A stretch of 64,000 bases of DNA, taken from positions 290,187-354,186 of the forward strand of contig NZ_JAKNTA010000010.1 in NCBI RefSeq assembly GCF_022288725.1, given 5' to 3'. This stretch comes from Kitasatospora sp. A2-31 (lineage in GTDB: Bacteria; Actinomycetota; Actinomycetes; Streptomycetales; Streptomycetaceae). A model generated the notes under the pieces. That model ran no database searches. It had not been told where the DNA came from and was given only the letters and a program-made list of their open reading frames with translations. The translations under genes were made by a program, and so were the position numbers. This document shows, in pieces, positions 32,371 through 40,675 of the stretch (within the stretch, counting starts at the first letter, position 1; every line of letters starts with the position of its first letter).

Positions 32371-32970
32371 CTACACCGGCTCGGGGTCGGTGGCCAGCCG
32401 GGCGTGCAGGTGCTCGTCGTGGTACTCGCCGTCGCCGAAGCGGTAGGAGGCGCGCAGCGTCCCCTCGGCCGGGTAGCCGCAGCGCTCGGCCACCCGGCAG
32501 GAGGCCGCGTTGCCGACCGCGTGGGCGATCTCGATCCGGCGGGCGTCCGCCGTGGCGATGCCCCAGCTGGTGACGGCCCGGGTGGCGCGGGTCGCGACGC
32601 CGCGGCCGCGGGCGGCCGGCATCAGCCAGTAGCCGATCATCGCGAGCCCGTCGGCCCGGTCGGTCCAGCGCAGCGCGACGTTGCCGAGCAGGTCGCCGTC
32701 GCCGCCGTCGACGACGGCGAAGGCCGCGGCGTTGCCGGAGTCCCAACCGGTCTCCCACCGGTCGAGGTAGGCCGCCGCCCCGGCCTCGTCGGTCGCGCGG
32801 ATCGGGTTCCAGAGCGCGACGGCCGGGTCGGCCGCCGCCTCCAGGAGGCGGGCCACCACGCCGCCGCGGACCTCCGTCCGACGGCTCCAGGGCCGCAGGA
32901 CGATGTCGCCGAGGTCCAGCGTGACGGGGACGAAGGCGCGCTGGTCGGAGATGGAGTCGACGGTGCTCAT
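32371..32970 (-). CDS. RimJ/RimL-type GNAT acetyltransferase
   Basis: 199 residues, ATG 32970 behind AGGAAGG. A standard GNAT domain: VTLDLGDIVLRPWSRR at strand 1, DGLAMIGYWLMPAARGRGVATRATRAVTSWGI with the acetyl-CoA loop R-G-R-G-V-A, and NAASCRVAERCGYPAEGTLR at the end. The ARGRGVA/GNAASxRVAExxGF pattern marks the RimJ/RimL (N-terminal or small-molecule) branch. Substrate unknown. It is next to, and points away from, an aac(2')-like pseudogene. Confidence 0.92.
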   Translation of the reverse strand: MSTVDSISDQRAFVPVTLDLGDIVLRPWSRRTEVRGGVVARLLEAAADPAVALWNPIRATDEAGAAAYLDRWETGWDSGNAAAFAVVDGGDGDLLGNVALRWTDRADGLAMIGYWLMPAARGRGVATRATRAVTSWGIATADARRIEIAHAVGNAASCRVAERCGYPAEGTLRASYRFGDGEYHDEHLHARLATDPEPV

Positions 32971-33089
32971 CCGGCCTTCCTACCTCGCCTCCCGCCCGCG
33001 GCGCCAGCGGATTTCCGGCACCATCGGGCGGCCGCCGCCGGGCCGGAAGCGGCGGCGGGACGCCCTGGGTCTTGCGCGGGGATCGAGGC

Positions 33090-33477
33090 GTGATCGAGGT
33101 GTGCACCACCCACACGTCCGAGTCGGACGGCACGGTGCCGGCGGCCGTGCGGTCCCTGCTGGTCGGCGTCTTCGGCGTGTTCGCGGACGAGGACCGGGAG
33201 CACACCCTCGGCGGGGCGCACGCGCCGGCCCGCGACGGCGGCGAGTTGATCGGCCACGCCGCGGTCGTGCAAAGGCAGTTGTGGTACGACGGGCGGGCGC
33301 TGCGGGCGGGTACGTCGAGGGGCGGGTGTCCGCGCCGACCGTCGGGGCCGCGGCCACGGCCGCGCGCTGATGGCCGTGTCGGAAGGCGTGATCGCGCGCG
33401 CGTACGACCGTCCGGCCGGAAGGCGAATCGGCGCGTCAGATGGCGTCCCCGGCAGGCGGCCGCAGGCCGGGGCGTAG
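33090..33477 (+). pseudogene. Decayed aminoglycoside 2'-N-acetyltransferase-like gene (two frameshifts)
   Basis: From GTG 33090 the frame encodes VRSLLVGVFGVFADEDREHTLGGAHAP, GELIGHAAVVQRQLWYDGRALRAG, which follows the AAC(2') pattern (FAxDDWEHTLGGMHAL; GELIAHAAVVQRRLxYxGRALRxG). At about 33308 one G seems missing from a G-run: the expected continuation GYVEG is in the next frame. At about 33328 a second shift moves to a third frame, VRADRRGRGHGRALMAVSEGVIARAYD, the acetyl-CoA loop and following helix, ending at TAG 33475-33477 well short of the usual C-terminus. No single frame covers the protein, so the gene is broken. A sequencing error would need to have happened twice. Confidence 0.8.
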
Positions 33478-33528
33478 TGGCGGACGGCCGCCGGCCACCT
33501 GCGGCCGCCGCCGCCCCGGCCGCGCGTC

Positions 33529-34857
33529 CTACCGGCTGCTGGGCGCCACCTTGCCGAGGAGGTGCAACAGCCTGTCCAGCGAGTCCCGGGAGTTCGGCTC
33601 GGTCAGGTTGACCATGAGGCGGAAGAGCACCTTCAGCAGGGCCGGATGACCGAGCCCCATGGCACCGGCCGCGCCGATCAGCTTCGGTCGCCCGAGCACG
33701 TCGGCGGCGAGCCGGCCGAGCGCGAAGTAGCCGTCGTAGGCGGCGCGCAGCGCCTGCGGGTAGGCGCGCAGGGCGAGGTCGCGGCCGCGGTCGGTGCGCC
33801 GGGCGAGCGCCTGGACGATCGTCTCGGCGGCGTACCGGCCGGACTCCATCGCGTACGCGATGCCCTCGCCGGTCGCCGGGCTGACCGTGCCGCCGGCGTC
33901 ACCGACCAGCAACAGGCCGTCGGCGTAGTGCGGTTGGCGGTTGAGTCCCATCGGAAGGGCGGAGCCGCGGACGGGTTCGGTGACGCTCTCCGGGCTGTAG
34001 CCGTACTCGGGGGGCAGGTCGGCGCACCAGCGGCGGAGCAGGTCCCGCCAGTCCACCTCGCGGGCGACGGCGGCGGTGTCCAGCACGCCCAGCCCGACGT
34101 TGGCCGTGCCGTCGCCCATGCCGAACACCCAGGCGTAGCCGGGCAGCAGGCGGCGGCCCGGGTCGCGCGGGTCGCGCAGGTCGAGCCAGGCCTCCAGGTA
34201 GCGGTCCTCGTGTCGCGGCGTGGTGAAGTACGTCCGATAGGCGACCCCCATCGCCCGGTCGGTGCGGCGGTAGCGCTTCATCGCGAGCGAGAGCCGGGTG
34301 GAGTTGCCGTCGGCCGCGACCACCAGCGGCGCGCGGTACGAGACCGGCTGCTTCTCCTCGCCGAGACGGGCCGTCACGCCGGTGATCCGGCCGGTCCGCT
34401 CGTCGACCAGGGGACCCCCCACATTCGCCCGTTCGACCAGCCGGGCGCCGGCCGAGGCGGCGCGACGGGCGAGCAGTTCGTCGAAGTCGGCACGCCGGCG
34501 GACCAGTCCGAAGGACGGATAGGCGGACAGCCGGGGCCAGTCCAGCTCGACGGTGCGGTGCCCGGCGACCAGGCGCAGCCCGCGGTTGTGCAGCCAACCG
34601 GCCTCCTCGGAGACGTCGATGCCGAGGTCGATCAGCTGTTTGACGGCGCGCGGGGTGAGGCCGTCGCCGCAGACCTTCTCGCGCGGGAACGCCGACTTCT
34701 CCAGCAGCAACACGTCCAGCCCCGTGCGGGCGAGGTGGTAGGCGGCGGTGGAGCCCGCGGGGCCCGCACCGACCACGATCACGTCGGCGCTGTCCCGCCC
34801 CCGCGCCGGGTCGGCGGCGGAGCCGGCGTCGGACAACTGCTGCTCTGGGCCGGGCAT
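33529..34857 (-). CDS. Geranylgeranyl-reductase-family FAD oxidoreductase
   Basis: 442 residues, ATG 34857 (GTG one codon earlier also possible). N-terminal Rossmann FAD site DVIVVGAGPAGSTAAYHLARTGLDVLLLEK, then FPREKVCGDGLTPRAVKQL, the family mark of geranylgeranyl reductases, later FGMGDGTANVGLGVL, and a second FAD motif LLLVGDAGGTVSPATGEGIAYAMESGRYAA. Such flavoproteins reduce isoprenoid double bonds; in actinobacteria the close branch (MenJ-like) partly saturates the menaquinone side chain. The 24-residue polar N-terminus is longer than usual. Neighbours give no operon. Confidence 0.9.
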   Translation of the reverse strand: MPGPEQQLSDAGSAADPARGRDSADVIVVGAGPAGSTAAYHLARTGLDVLLLEKSAFPREKVCGDGLTPRAVKQLIDLGIDVSEEAGWLHNRGLRLVAGHRTVELDWPRLSAYPSFGLVRRRADFDELLARRAASAGARLVERANVGGPLVDERTGRITGVTARLGEEKQPVSYRAPLVVAADGNSTRLSLAMKRYRRTDRAMGVAYRTYFTTPRHEDRYLEAWLDLRDPRDPGRRLLPGYAWVFGMGDGTANVGLGVLDTAAVAREVDWRDLLRRWCADLPPEYGYSPESVTEPVRGSALPMGLNRQPHYADGLLLVGDAGGTVSPATGEGIAYAMESGRYAAETIVQALARRTDRGRDLALRAYPQALRAAYDGYFALGRLAADVLGRPKLIGAAGAMGLGHPALLKVLFRLMVNLTEPNSRDSLDRLLHLLGKVAPSSR

Positions 34858-35095
34858 CACGTACTCCCACGGGTCGGATCGGCTGCGGAACCATCGGAAT
34901 CGGCGGAACGAAGCGGAGTCAGCGGTCTCAGACGATAGGGAAAGCGGCCTCCGCGCCGCGCCCCGACACGCGGACCCGCCCCGACGACCGGTCGTTACCA
35001 GCCATCGGGGCGGGCCCTGCCGGGCGACGCGCCAGGGTCCGCCGGAGCAGCCGCACGGCCGGCGGTCGGAGGCCGCCGGGGAGTCCGGCCGGCGG

Positions 35096-36088
35096 TCAGA
35101 GGCCGCCGTTGACGACCGCGCTGGAGACGGCGCCGCGGCGCACGTTCCACTTGGCCAGGATCTTGTCGTACTCGCCGTTGTGGATCAGGGTGTCCAGTGC
35201 CTTCGCCAGCACGTCCCGCAGCGCGGTGTCGCCCTTGGCGACGGTGATGCCGTAGGGGCCGGCCTGGAGGTAGTTGGTGCCGGCCAGCTGGAACGTCCCG
35301 GCACGGCCCGGCTGGGTGGTGTTGTACTGCGCCACCGGGTAGTCGTTCAGGTCGGCGGCCGCCGCGCCCGAGGCGACCTCGGCGAGCGCCTGGTCGTCGT
35401 AGTCGAAGCGGTGGATCTGCAGCGACCTGCCGGACCGCTGGCAGGCCGGGACCTGTCGGGCGGCCAGCTCGTCCTGGACGGTGCCGCGCTGGACTGCGAC
35501 CGCACGACCGCAGAGGCTGTCCAGGCTGGAGAGGTTCAGCGGGTTGCCGGCCTTGACCACCATGACCGTCCCGGAGCCGAAGTAGTCGACGAAGTCGACC
35601 CCGGGGTCGGCCTGGTGGCCGTCGTCGGCGGCGCCGAGCTGGCGCTGCTTGGTGTCGATGACCGCGGCCATCGCCAGGTCGATCTGCTTGGCCTGGACGG
35701 CCGGAATCAGCTTCTCGAACGGCATGTCGACGAACTCGACCTTCACCCCGAGCTGGCCGCCGATCGCCTTGGCGAGTTCCGGGTCGATCCCGGCCGGCGA
35801 GGCGTTCGAGTCCCGGAAGTCGACCGGGGGGTAGTTGAGGTAGGAACCGATCTTCAGGACTCCGGCGGAGCGGACCGCCTGGGGGAGCCGGGCGTGCAGG
35901 TCGTCGCTGTTGCCGGCGGCCGGGGTGGCGCCGCCACCGCAGCCGGTGAGCAGCAGCCCGCCCGCGCCCAGCGCGGCGGCGGTGCGCAGCGGGGACCGGG
36001 AGCGGGCGGGGCCGGCGCCGGCCGGGGCCGCGACCGGCGCGGACGCGGAGACGGGAGGGGGAACGGAGGGAACGAGGGTGTGGTGCAT
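35096..36088 (-). CDS. ABC transporter amino-acid-type substrate-binding lipoprotein
   Basis: 330 residues from ATG 36088. The lipobox is LLLTGC (Cys about residue 50), preceded by an unusually long Pro/Ala/Ser-rich start. The mature part is an SBP_bac_3 domain: GVLKIGSYLNYPPVDFRDSNASPAGIDPELAKAIGGQLGVKVEFVDMPFEKLIPAVQAKQIDLAMAAV, then VAVQRGTVQDELAARQV and GITVAKGDTALRDVLAKALDTLIHNGEYDKILAKWNV, the standard polar-amino-acid binder. No permease or ATPase gene lies nearby, so it is an orphan binder. An in-frame ATG at 36175 with AAGGG upstream would add 29 residues (RTRQPLRRGVSPNALPHLRRRRIA) that look unlike a signal peptide. Confidence 0.9.
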   Translation of the reverse strand: MHHTLVPSVPPPVSASAPVAAPAGAGPARSRSPLRTAAALGAGGLLLTGCGGGATPAAGNSDDLHARLPQAVRSAGVLKIGSYLNYPPVDFRDSNASPAGIDPELAKAIGGQLGVKVEFVDMPFEKLIPAVQAKQIDLAMAAVIDTKQRQLGAADDGHQADPGVDFVDYFGSGTVMVVKAGNPLNLSSLDSLCGRAVAVQRGTVQDELAARQVPACQRSGRSLQIHRFDYDDQALAEVASGAAAADLNDYPVAQYNTTQPGRAGTFQLAGTNYLQAGPYGITVAKGDTALRDVLAKALDTLIHNGEYDKILAKWNVRRGAVSSAVVNGGL

Positions 36089-36644
36089 CGCGATGCGTCT
36101 TCTTCGCAGGTGAGGGAGTGCGTTCGGGGAGACGCCGCGCCGGAGTGGCTGCCGGGTACGCAGTGCGGACCGCATCGCCGTGTGCCCTTGATCGGGCCGC
36201 CCCGGGGTGAGGGGGCGGCCGTCGGCGGAGGTCCGCCGTCGGGGGCGGTCGGGGTCATCCTCGCACCCCCGCCGGCGGCCCGTACCGCCGGGGGCAGGCA
36301 CCGGGCAGCCGGGGAGGGAGGCCCCGGGGACGGCGCGGAGGTACGCCGGGCGGGCGCGGAAGGACGCGTCCGGCGGGCGCGGAGGGGAGCATCCGGGCGC
36401 GCGTCCACGCGTCGCACATCACGCACACAATCGGGTGACCGGATCGTTGCACTGGACTATCCAGCGCAATTGGGGCGACGAACTGACAATCCGACCAAAT
36501 CGACCTTGCGTCACAGCGGCAGCTGCGGGACCTTAGGCCCTCTCGTTCACCGTCACGGTCCGTCACCGGACCGGCGGGACGGACGAGGGCTCTCCCACCT
36601 GCCGCGCAGGCCCTTCCGGGCCGCCGACCCACGATGGAACCAGC
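36089..36644. other. 556-bp divergent intergenic region
   Basis: Lies between the binding-protein gene (minus) and the LAxTG gene (plus). The half next to the binding protein is GC-rich with several hairpins (for example GGGGGCGG/CCGCCCCC near 36210) and would be a leader of more than 300 bases. Around 36420-36530 it becomes AT-richer with a near-perfect 23-bp palindrome, probably the core promoter region. No classical riboswitch recognised. Confidence 0.5.
36447..36469. promoter_or_regulatory. 23-bp inverted repeat, probable operator
   Basis: TTGCACTGGA - CTA - TCCAGCGCAA: ten-base arms match at nine positions around a three-base centre. It lies in the AT-richer part of the divergent region. 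The regulator is unknown. Confidence 0.65.
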
Positions 36645-37703
36645 ATGCGCATCCGCTCCACCGCGGCGCGATCCCTCGTCGCCGTCCCCACCGCCGCCGC
36701 TCTGCTGCTGCTCGCCCCGACCGCGCAGGCCGCCGCCGGCGGCAAGCCCGCCAAGGGCAACAACGGCACCGTGAAGATCCACGACGCGGCGACCGGGCAG
36801 GAGGACACCCGGAACGAGCCCAAGGTGTGCACGTTCTACCTGGACTCCTTCGGCTTCGACCCCGGCCAGGACGTCATCTGGCTGATCGCCGAGGTCCACG
36901 ACAAGAGCGAGACCGCGGTGGCCTACGGCGACCTGCCGGTCGACGGCAAGGGCCACGTCCGCACCGAGGACATCAACCTCCCGGACGGCCACTACAAGCT
37001 GTACTGGGCCTCGGTCGAGATGACCGACGGCAAGCTGCCGGCCGAGCCGGAGCTGAACAACCCCAAGCACAAGGTGTTCAAGGTGGACTGCGGGGGCAGC
37101 ACCCCGACGCCGACTCCGACCAAGCCCACCGGCAAGCCGTCGCCGAGCGCCACCCCCACCAAGACCGCGACCCCGACGCCGACGGTCACCCAGACGCCGT
37201 CGCCGACCGCGACGCCGACCGTCACCCAGACGCCGTCGCCGACCGCGACCCCCACCAAGACCGCGCCGCCGACCCCCCCGCCGGCCACGCCGACCGCCAC
37301 CCCCACCGTGACGGCCACGCCGACCGTGACCGCCACCCCGTCGACCACCCCGTCGGCGACGGCCACCGCGACCCCCTCCGCCTCGCCGTCCGCCACCACC
37401 TCGCCGTCGGCCGTGCCGACCACCGAGGCCCCGGCGCCGACCTCCGCCCCGTCGACGGCCCCCACCGCCACCGTCCCGGTGCAGACCCCGCCGGCCGGCA
37501 CCGTGGTCAACCCGGAGAAGCCGCTGATCATGCCGGCCAAGGTCAGCGTCCCGACCCCGATCACCGGCGCCACCCAGACTGGCAAGGACCTCGCGTCCAC
37601 CGGTAGCGACGGCACCCTGCTGGTGGCCGGCGCCGGTACCGCGCTGCTGCTGGCCGGCGCGGGCGCCGTGGTCTACACCCGCCGGACCCGCAAGTCCTCC
37701 TGA
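36645..37703 (+). CDS. Class E sortase substrate (LAxTG) surface protein
   Basis: 352 residues, ATG 36645. Signal peptide ends near QAAAGG. Residues about 40-150 are one beta-domain with two cysteines (KVCTFYLDSFGFDPGQDVIWLIAEVHDK; HKVFKVDCGG). About 170 residues of Thr/Pro repeats (TPTKTATPTPTVTQTPSPTATP...) follow. The end is a perfect cell-wall sorting signal: LASTG, a hydrophobic helix (TLLVAGAGTALLLAGAGAVVYT) and RRTRKSS. LAxTG is the motif used by streptomycete SrtE sortases that anchor chaplins. The globular domain is widespread in streptomycete surface proteins but of unknown role. Direct repeats GTCACCCAGACGCCGTCGCC lie inside the tail. Confidence 0.9.
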   Translation: MRIRSTAARSLVAVPTAAALLLLAPTAQAAAGGKPAKGNNGTVKIHDAATGQEDTRNEPKVCTFYLDSFGFDPGQDVIWLIAEVHDKSETAVAYGDLPVDGKGHVRTEDINLPDGHYKLYWASVEMTDGKLPAEPELNNPKHKVFKVDCGGSTPTPTPTKPTGKPSPSATPTKTATPTPTVTQTPSPTATPTVTQTPSPTATPTKTAPPTPPPATPTATPTVTATPTVTATPSTTPSATATATPSASPSATTSPSAVPTTEAPAPTSAPSTAPTATVPVQTPPAGTVVNPEKPLIMPAKVSVPTPITGATQTGKDLASTGSDGTLLVAGAGTALLLAGAGAVVYTRRTRKSS

Positions 37704-37722
37704 CGCCAGGCAGGACCGCGAA

Positions 37723-37758
37723 CGGCGGGCCGGTGACCACCTGGTCGCCGGCCCGCCG
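37723..37758 (+). terminator. 17-bp-stem bidirectional terminator
   Basis: CGGCGGGCCGGTGACCA (37723-37739) faces TGGTCGCCGGCCCGCCG (37742-37758), with one G-T pair and a two-base centre. Located between two convergent genes. Confidence 0.75.
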
Positions 37759-37803
37759 CCGTATCTCCCCTGGGCCGCTCCCGTCGCGGGGGGCGGGAGC
37801 GTC

Positions 37804-38904
37804 TCAGGGGTTCACCGCGAGCACCACGTAGGCCGCCAGGACGGCCAGGTGCACGGCGCCCTGGAGCGGCGTGGCCCGGCGCGGGATGACCGTCAGGGTG
37901 CCGACGACGACGGTCAGCGCGAGCAGTACCAGGTGGGACGGGCCGAGGCCGAGCACCAGCGGGCCGGACAGCCAGACGGTGGCCAGCGCGACGGCCGGGA
38001 TGGTCAGACCGATGCTGGCCAGTGCCGAACCGAGCGCCAGGTTCATGCTGGTCTGCACCCGGTTGCGAAGCGCCGCGCGCAGGGCCGCGATGGTCTCCGG
38101 CAGCAGCACCAGCATCGCGATCACGACGCCGACCACCGAGGACGGCAGGCCCGCCGAGTAGACCGCGGACTCGATGGTCGGCGAGACGGCCTTGGCCAGA
38201 CCCACCACCGAGACCAGCGCCACGCCGAGCAGCCCGAGGCCGGCCAGGGCCGCCCGGGTGGTCGGCGGGTGCGCGTGGTCGTCCTCGTCGAGCACCTCGC
38301 CCTCCTCCGTGACCGGCAGGAAGTAGTCGCGGTGCCGGACCGTCAGGGTCGCCACGAAGAGCCCGTACAGCAGGAGTGACGCGACGGCCGCGAAGGCCAG
38401 CTGGGTGGTGGAGAACTGCGGGCCGGGCGAGCTGGTGGTGAAGGTCGGCAGGACCAGGCTGAGCGTGGCCAGGGTGCCGACGCAGGCCAGGGCCGCGCCG
38501 GTGCCCTCGGCGTTGAACACCGCCACCCGGTACTTGAGCGCGCCGACCAGGATGCACAGACCGAGGATGCCGTTGCAGGTGATCATCACTGCGGCGAACA
38601 CGGTGTCCCGGGCCAGCGTGGCCGCCTTGTCCCCGCCGTCCGCCATCAGCGTCACGATCAGCGCCACCTCGATGACCGTCACCGCCACGGCGAGCACCAG
38701 GGAGCCGAACGGCTCGCCCACCCGGTGGGCGATGACCTCGGCATGGTGCACGGCGGCCAGCACCGCACCCGCCAGGAAGCAGGCCACCAGGCCGACCCCC
38801 CACCCGGGCAGGTCCCGCTTCCAGGTCAGGACGAGGACGACGAAGGCCGCCACGGGGACGACGACCGTCCACTGCGCGGCGACCGCGCGGAGCTTCGGGA
38901 GCAT
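37804..38904 (-). CDS. chaA: Calcium/proton antiporter of the ChaA (CaCA) family
   Basis: 366 residues from ATG 38904, the size of ChaA. About eleven hydrophobic helices. The two inverted alpha repeats are visible: VGEPFGSLVLAVAVTVIEVALIV with the acidic Glu, followed by ARDTVFAAVMITCNGILGLCIL, and SVVGVVIAMLVLLPETIAALRAA followed by QTSMNLALGSALASIGLTIPAVALA. These E-containing helices form the cation site of CaCA exchangers. A short acidic/His loop (EEGEVLDEDDHAHPP) lies between the halves, in the cytoplasm. Acts in Ca2+ (and possibly Na+, K+) export driven by protons. Monocistronic. Confidence 0.88.
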   Translation of the reverse strand: MLPKLRAVAAQWTVVVPVAAFVVLVLTWKRDLPGWGVGLVACFLAGAVLAAVHHAEVIAHRVGEPFGSLVLAVAVTVIEVALIVTLMADGGDKAATLARDTVFAAVMITCNGILGLCILVGALKYRVAVFNAEGTGAALACVGTLATLSLVLPTFTTSSPGPQFSTTQLAFAAVASLLLYGLFVATLTVRHRDYFLPVTEEGEVLDEDDHAHPPTTRAALAGLGLLGVALVSVVGLAKAVSPTIESAVYSAGLPSSVVGVVIAMLVLLPETIAALRAALRNRVQTSMNLALGSALASIGLTIPAVALATVWLSGPLVLGLGPSHLVLLALTVVVGTLTVIPRRATPLQGAVHLAVLAAYVVLAVNP

Positions 38905-39007
38905 GCGGTCACCATCGCAGACCGGCTCCCGTCCGCCGCGCAACGTCGCCGGGCACCCGCCCCGACGGGACCCGGCTCAGCGGCTCTGCGGAGAGCCGTC
39001 CGGCCGG

Positions 39008-40669
39008 TCAGCCACCGTACTCCGCGAGATAGCCGAGCACCTTGGTGACATGGGGTCGGACCCGTTCGGGGACGCCGCCGGCGTCGGCGACGGTCTTGTC
39101 GCTCGTCCGGTAGCCGGCCGCGACGAGGGCGGGCAGGTCGGCGGTGAAGCCGCGGTGCTTGAACTGCTGGTCGAGCCAGCAGACGTAGTTGCCCATCGAG
39201 ACGATCGCGTCGGCCGGGTCCATGTAGTCCTTCACGCCGTCGTGGTCGCCGTCCTGCGCCCAGGCGTTGAAGACCGCGGGCGTCCACATGGCGACGCCGT
39301 ACTCGCCGGACTCCGGCCGGGCGGCCTGCGGGTCGAAGCCGCTCTCGGCTTTGAGCACGGCCGCGATCAGCACCGGGGTGATCTCCGGCTCCGGGCAGCG
39401 GCGGGCGGCGTCCTCGATCGGCCCGCGCAGCGCGAGGGGCACGTCCGCGCCCGCCGGGATGGCACCGGCGGGCGCGGGCCGGCCCGAGGACGGGACGGCC
39501 GGACGGACGGCGGGTTGCGCCGTCACGGGCCGGCCCGGCGACGAGCCGTCCGCGGCGGACGGGGCGGACGCCGGCTCGGGCCCGCCGGCCAGGGCGAGCA
39601 GCAGGGCGGCCACCGCCGCCAGGCCGCCCGCGCCGGCCACCGCCCCGACCCGCCGTGCGCGTCTCGCCCCGGCGGCCCGTCGGTCGCCGCTCCCGCCCGG
39701 GCCGCCCGGGCCGGCCTGACCGACCGGGCCACCCTGACCGCCCGGGCCGCCCGGTCGCGGCAGCAGGGCCACCAGGTCCACCCGCGCCCGCTCCTCCCGG
39801 TCCGCCGCCAGGCAGGCCGTCACCGCCGGCCGCCACCGCCGCGGCAGCGCGTCGTCGAGCCGCAGCGGCGCGGCGCCGCGCGCGTACGCCTGGGCGGCGA
39901 GCGAGCGGGCCCGGGCCGTGGCGCCGAGGAACGGGTGCAACCCTCCGGTGAGCAGCTGGTGGGCGAGGACGCCGAAGGCCCAGACGTCCGCGCTCGGCCG
40001 CAGGGCGATGCCGCGCGCCCCGGTCCGCTCCGACCACCACTCGGGCGGGACGTGGTCCGGCGAGCCGAGCGGCGGGGCGTAGCCGTGGGTGCCCTCCAGT
40101 TCGGCGGTGAGGCCGAAGTCGGCGAGCTTGGCGGTGCCGTCCGGCATCAGCAGGACGTTGCCGGGTTTGAGGTCCCCGTGCACCCAGCCCGCGGCGTGCA
40201 TGTGGGTCAGTCCGGCGCAGACCTCGGCGAGGAGGCGGTCGGCGTCCGGGACGGGGCTGCCCGGGCGGGCGGCGGCGAGGACGTCCTGGAGGCTTCGCGC
40301 GGCGCGCTCCATGACCAGTGCCACGGCGCCGTCGAGCTCCGGGTGTGCGGGGTCGTCGACCGTGACGACGGCCAGGGTGCGGATCAGGTGGGGGTGGTCG
40401 GCCCGGCGGCTGAACCGCGTCTCGCTGCGGGCGACCTGCGCCATGGTGCGTCGCTGCCCCGGGCTGAGCCGGGCCGGGCCGAGGAACTTGACCGCGGCCT
40501 CGCCGGGTCCGCCGGTCCGGCGCGCGGCGTACACGCTGCCCCAGGCGCCGGCGCCGATCCGCTCGCCGATGCGGTAGCCGGCCACCCGGTAGCCGGGCGG
40601 CACCGGGCCACGGGGGTCGCCCGCCGGCGCCGGGGGGTGCGGATCGCCGGGCCGGCCGGTCGCCCGCAC
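39008..40669 (-). CDS. Membrane Ser/Thr protein kinase with extracellular lytic-transglycosylase-like domain
   Basis: 553 residues from GTG 40669, six bases after the FHA gene stop. Residues 27-300 are a Hanks-type kinase: P-loop GERIGAGAWGSVY (35-47), Lys61 in EAAVKF, catalytic WVHGDLKPGN (HRD as HGD, Asp166), ADFG (183-186), VPPEWW (APE-like). The activation loop lacks obvious Ser/Thr pairs common in PknB. A Gly/Pro linker leads to one TM helix (341-362). Outside, residues 405-553 form an SLT-type domain: IEDAARRCPEPEITPVLIAAVLKAESGFDPQAARP with Glu442, GVAMWTPAVFNAWAQDGDHDG, and MGNYVCWLDQQFK. Unlike PASTA kinases, the external part should be an enzyme rather than a sensor. Probably acts on, or binds, peptidoglycan. 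Confidence 0.9.
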   Translation of the reverse strand: MRATGRPGDPHPPAPAGDPRGPVPPGYRVAGYRIGERIGAGAWGSVYAARRTGGPGEAAVKFLGPARLSPGQRRTMAQVARSETRFSRRADHPHLIRTLAVVTVDDPAHPELDGAVALVMERAARSLQDVLAAARPGSPVPDADRLLAEVCAGLTHMHAAGWVHGDLKPGNVLLMPDGTAKLADFGLTAELEGTHGYAPPLGSPDHVPPEWWSERTGARGIALRPSADVWAFGVLAHQLLTGGLHPFLGATARARSLAAQAYARGAAPLRLDDALPRRWRPAVTACLAADREERARVDLVALLPRPGGPGGQGGPVGQAGPGGPGGSGDRRAAGARRARRVGAVAGAGGLAAVAALLLALAGGPEPASAPSAADGSSPGRPVTAQPAVRPAVPSSGRPAPAGAIPAGADVPLALRGPIEDAARRCPEPEITPVLIAAVLKAESGFDPQAARPESGEYGVAMWTPAVFNAWAQDGDHDGVKDYMDPADAIVSMGNYVCWLDQQFKHRGFTADLPALVAAGYRTSDKTVADAGGVPERVRPHVTKVLGYLAEYGG

Positions 40670-40675
40670 GGCGGG

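Noticed and set aside
29860..33093. 1077-codon plus-strand frame opposite the HAD/DUF3040/PRC/PfpI cluster
   Set aside because: High-GC stop-free antisense; the minus-strand genes have recognisable families and ribosome sites.
36089..36300. SAM or similar riboswitch ahead of the ABC binding protein
   Set aside because: A GGCCCGATCAAGGGC segment resembles part of an S-box, but the following helices do not fit.
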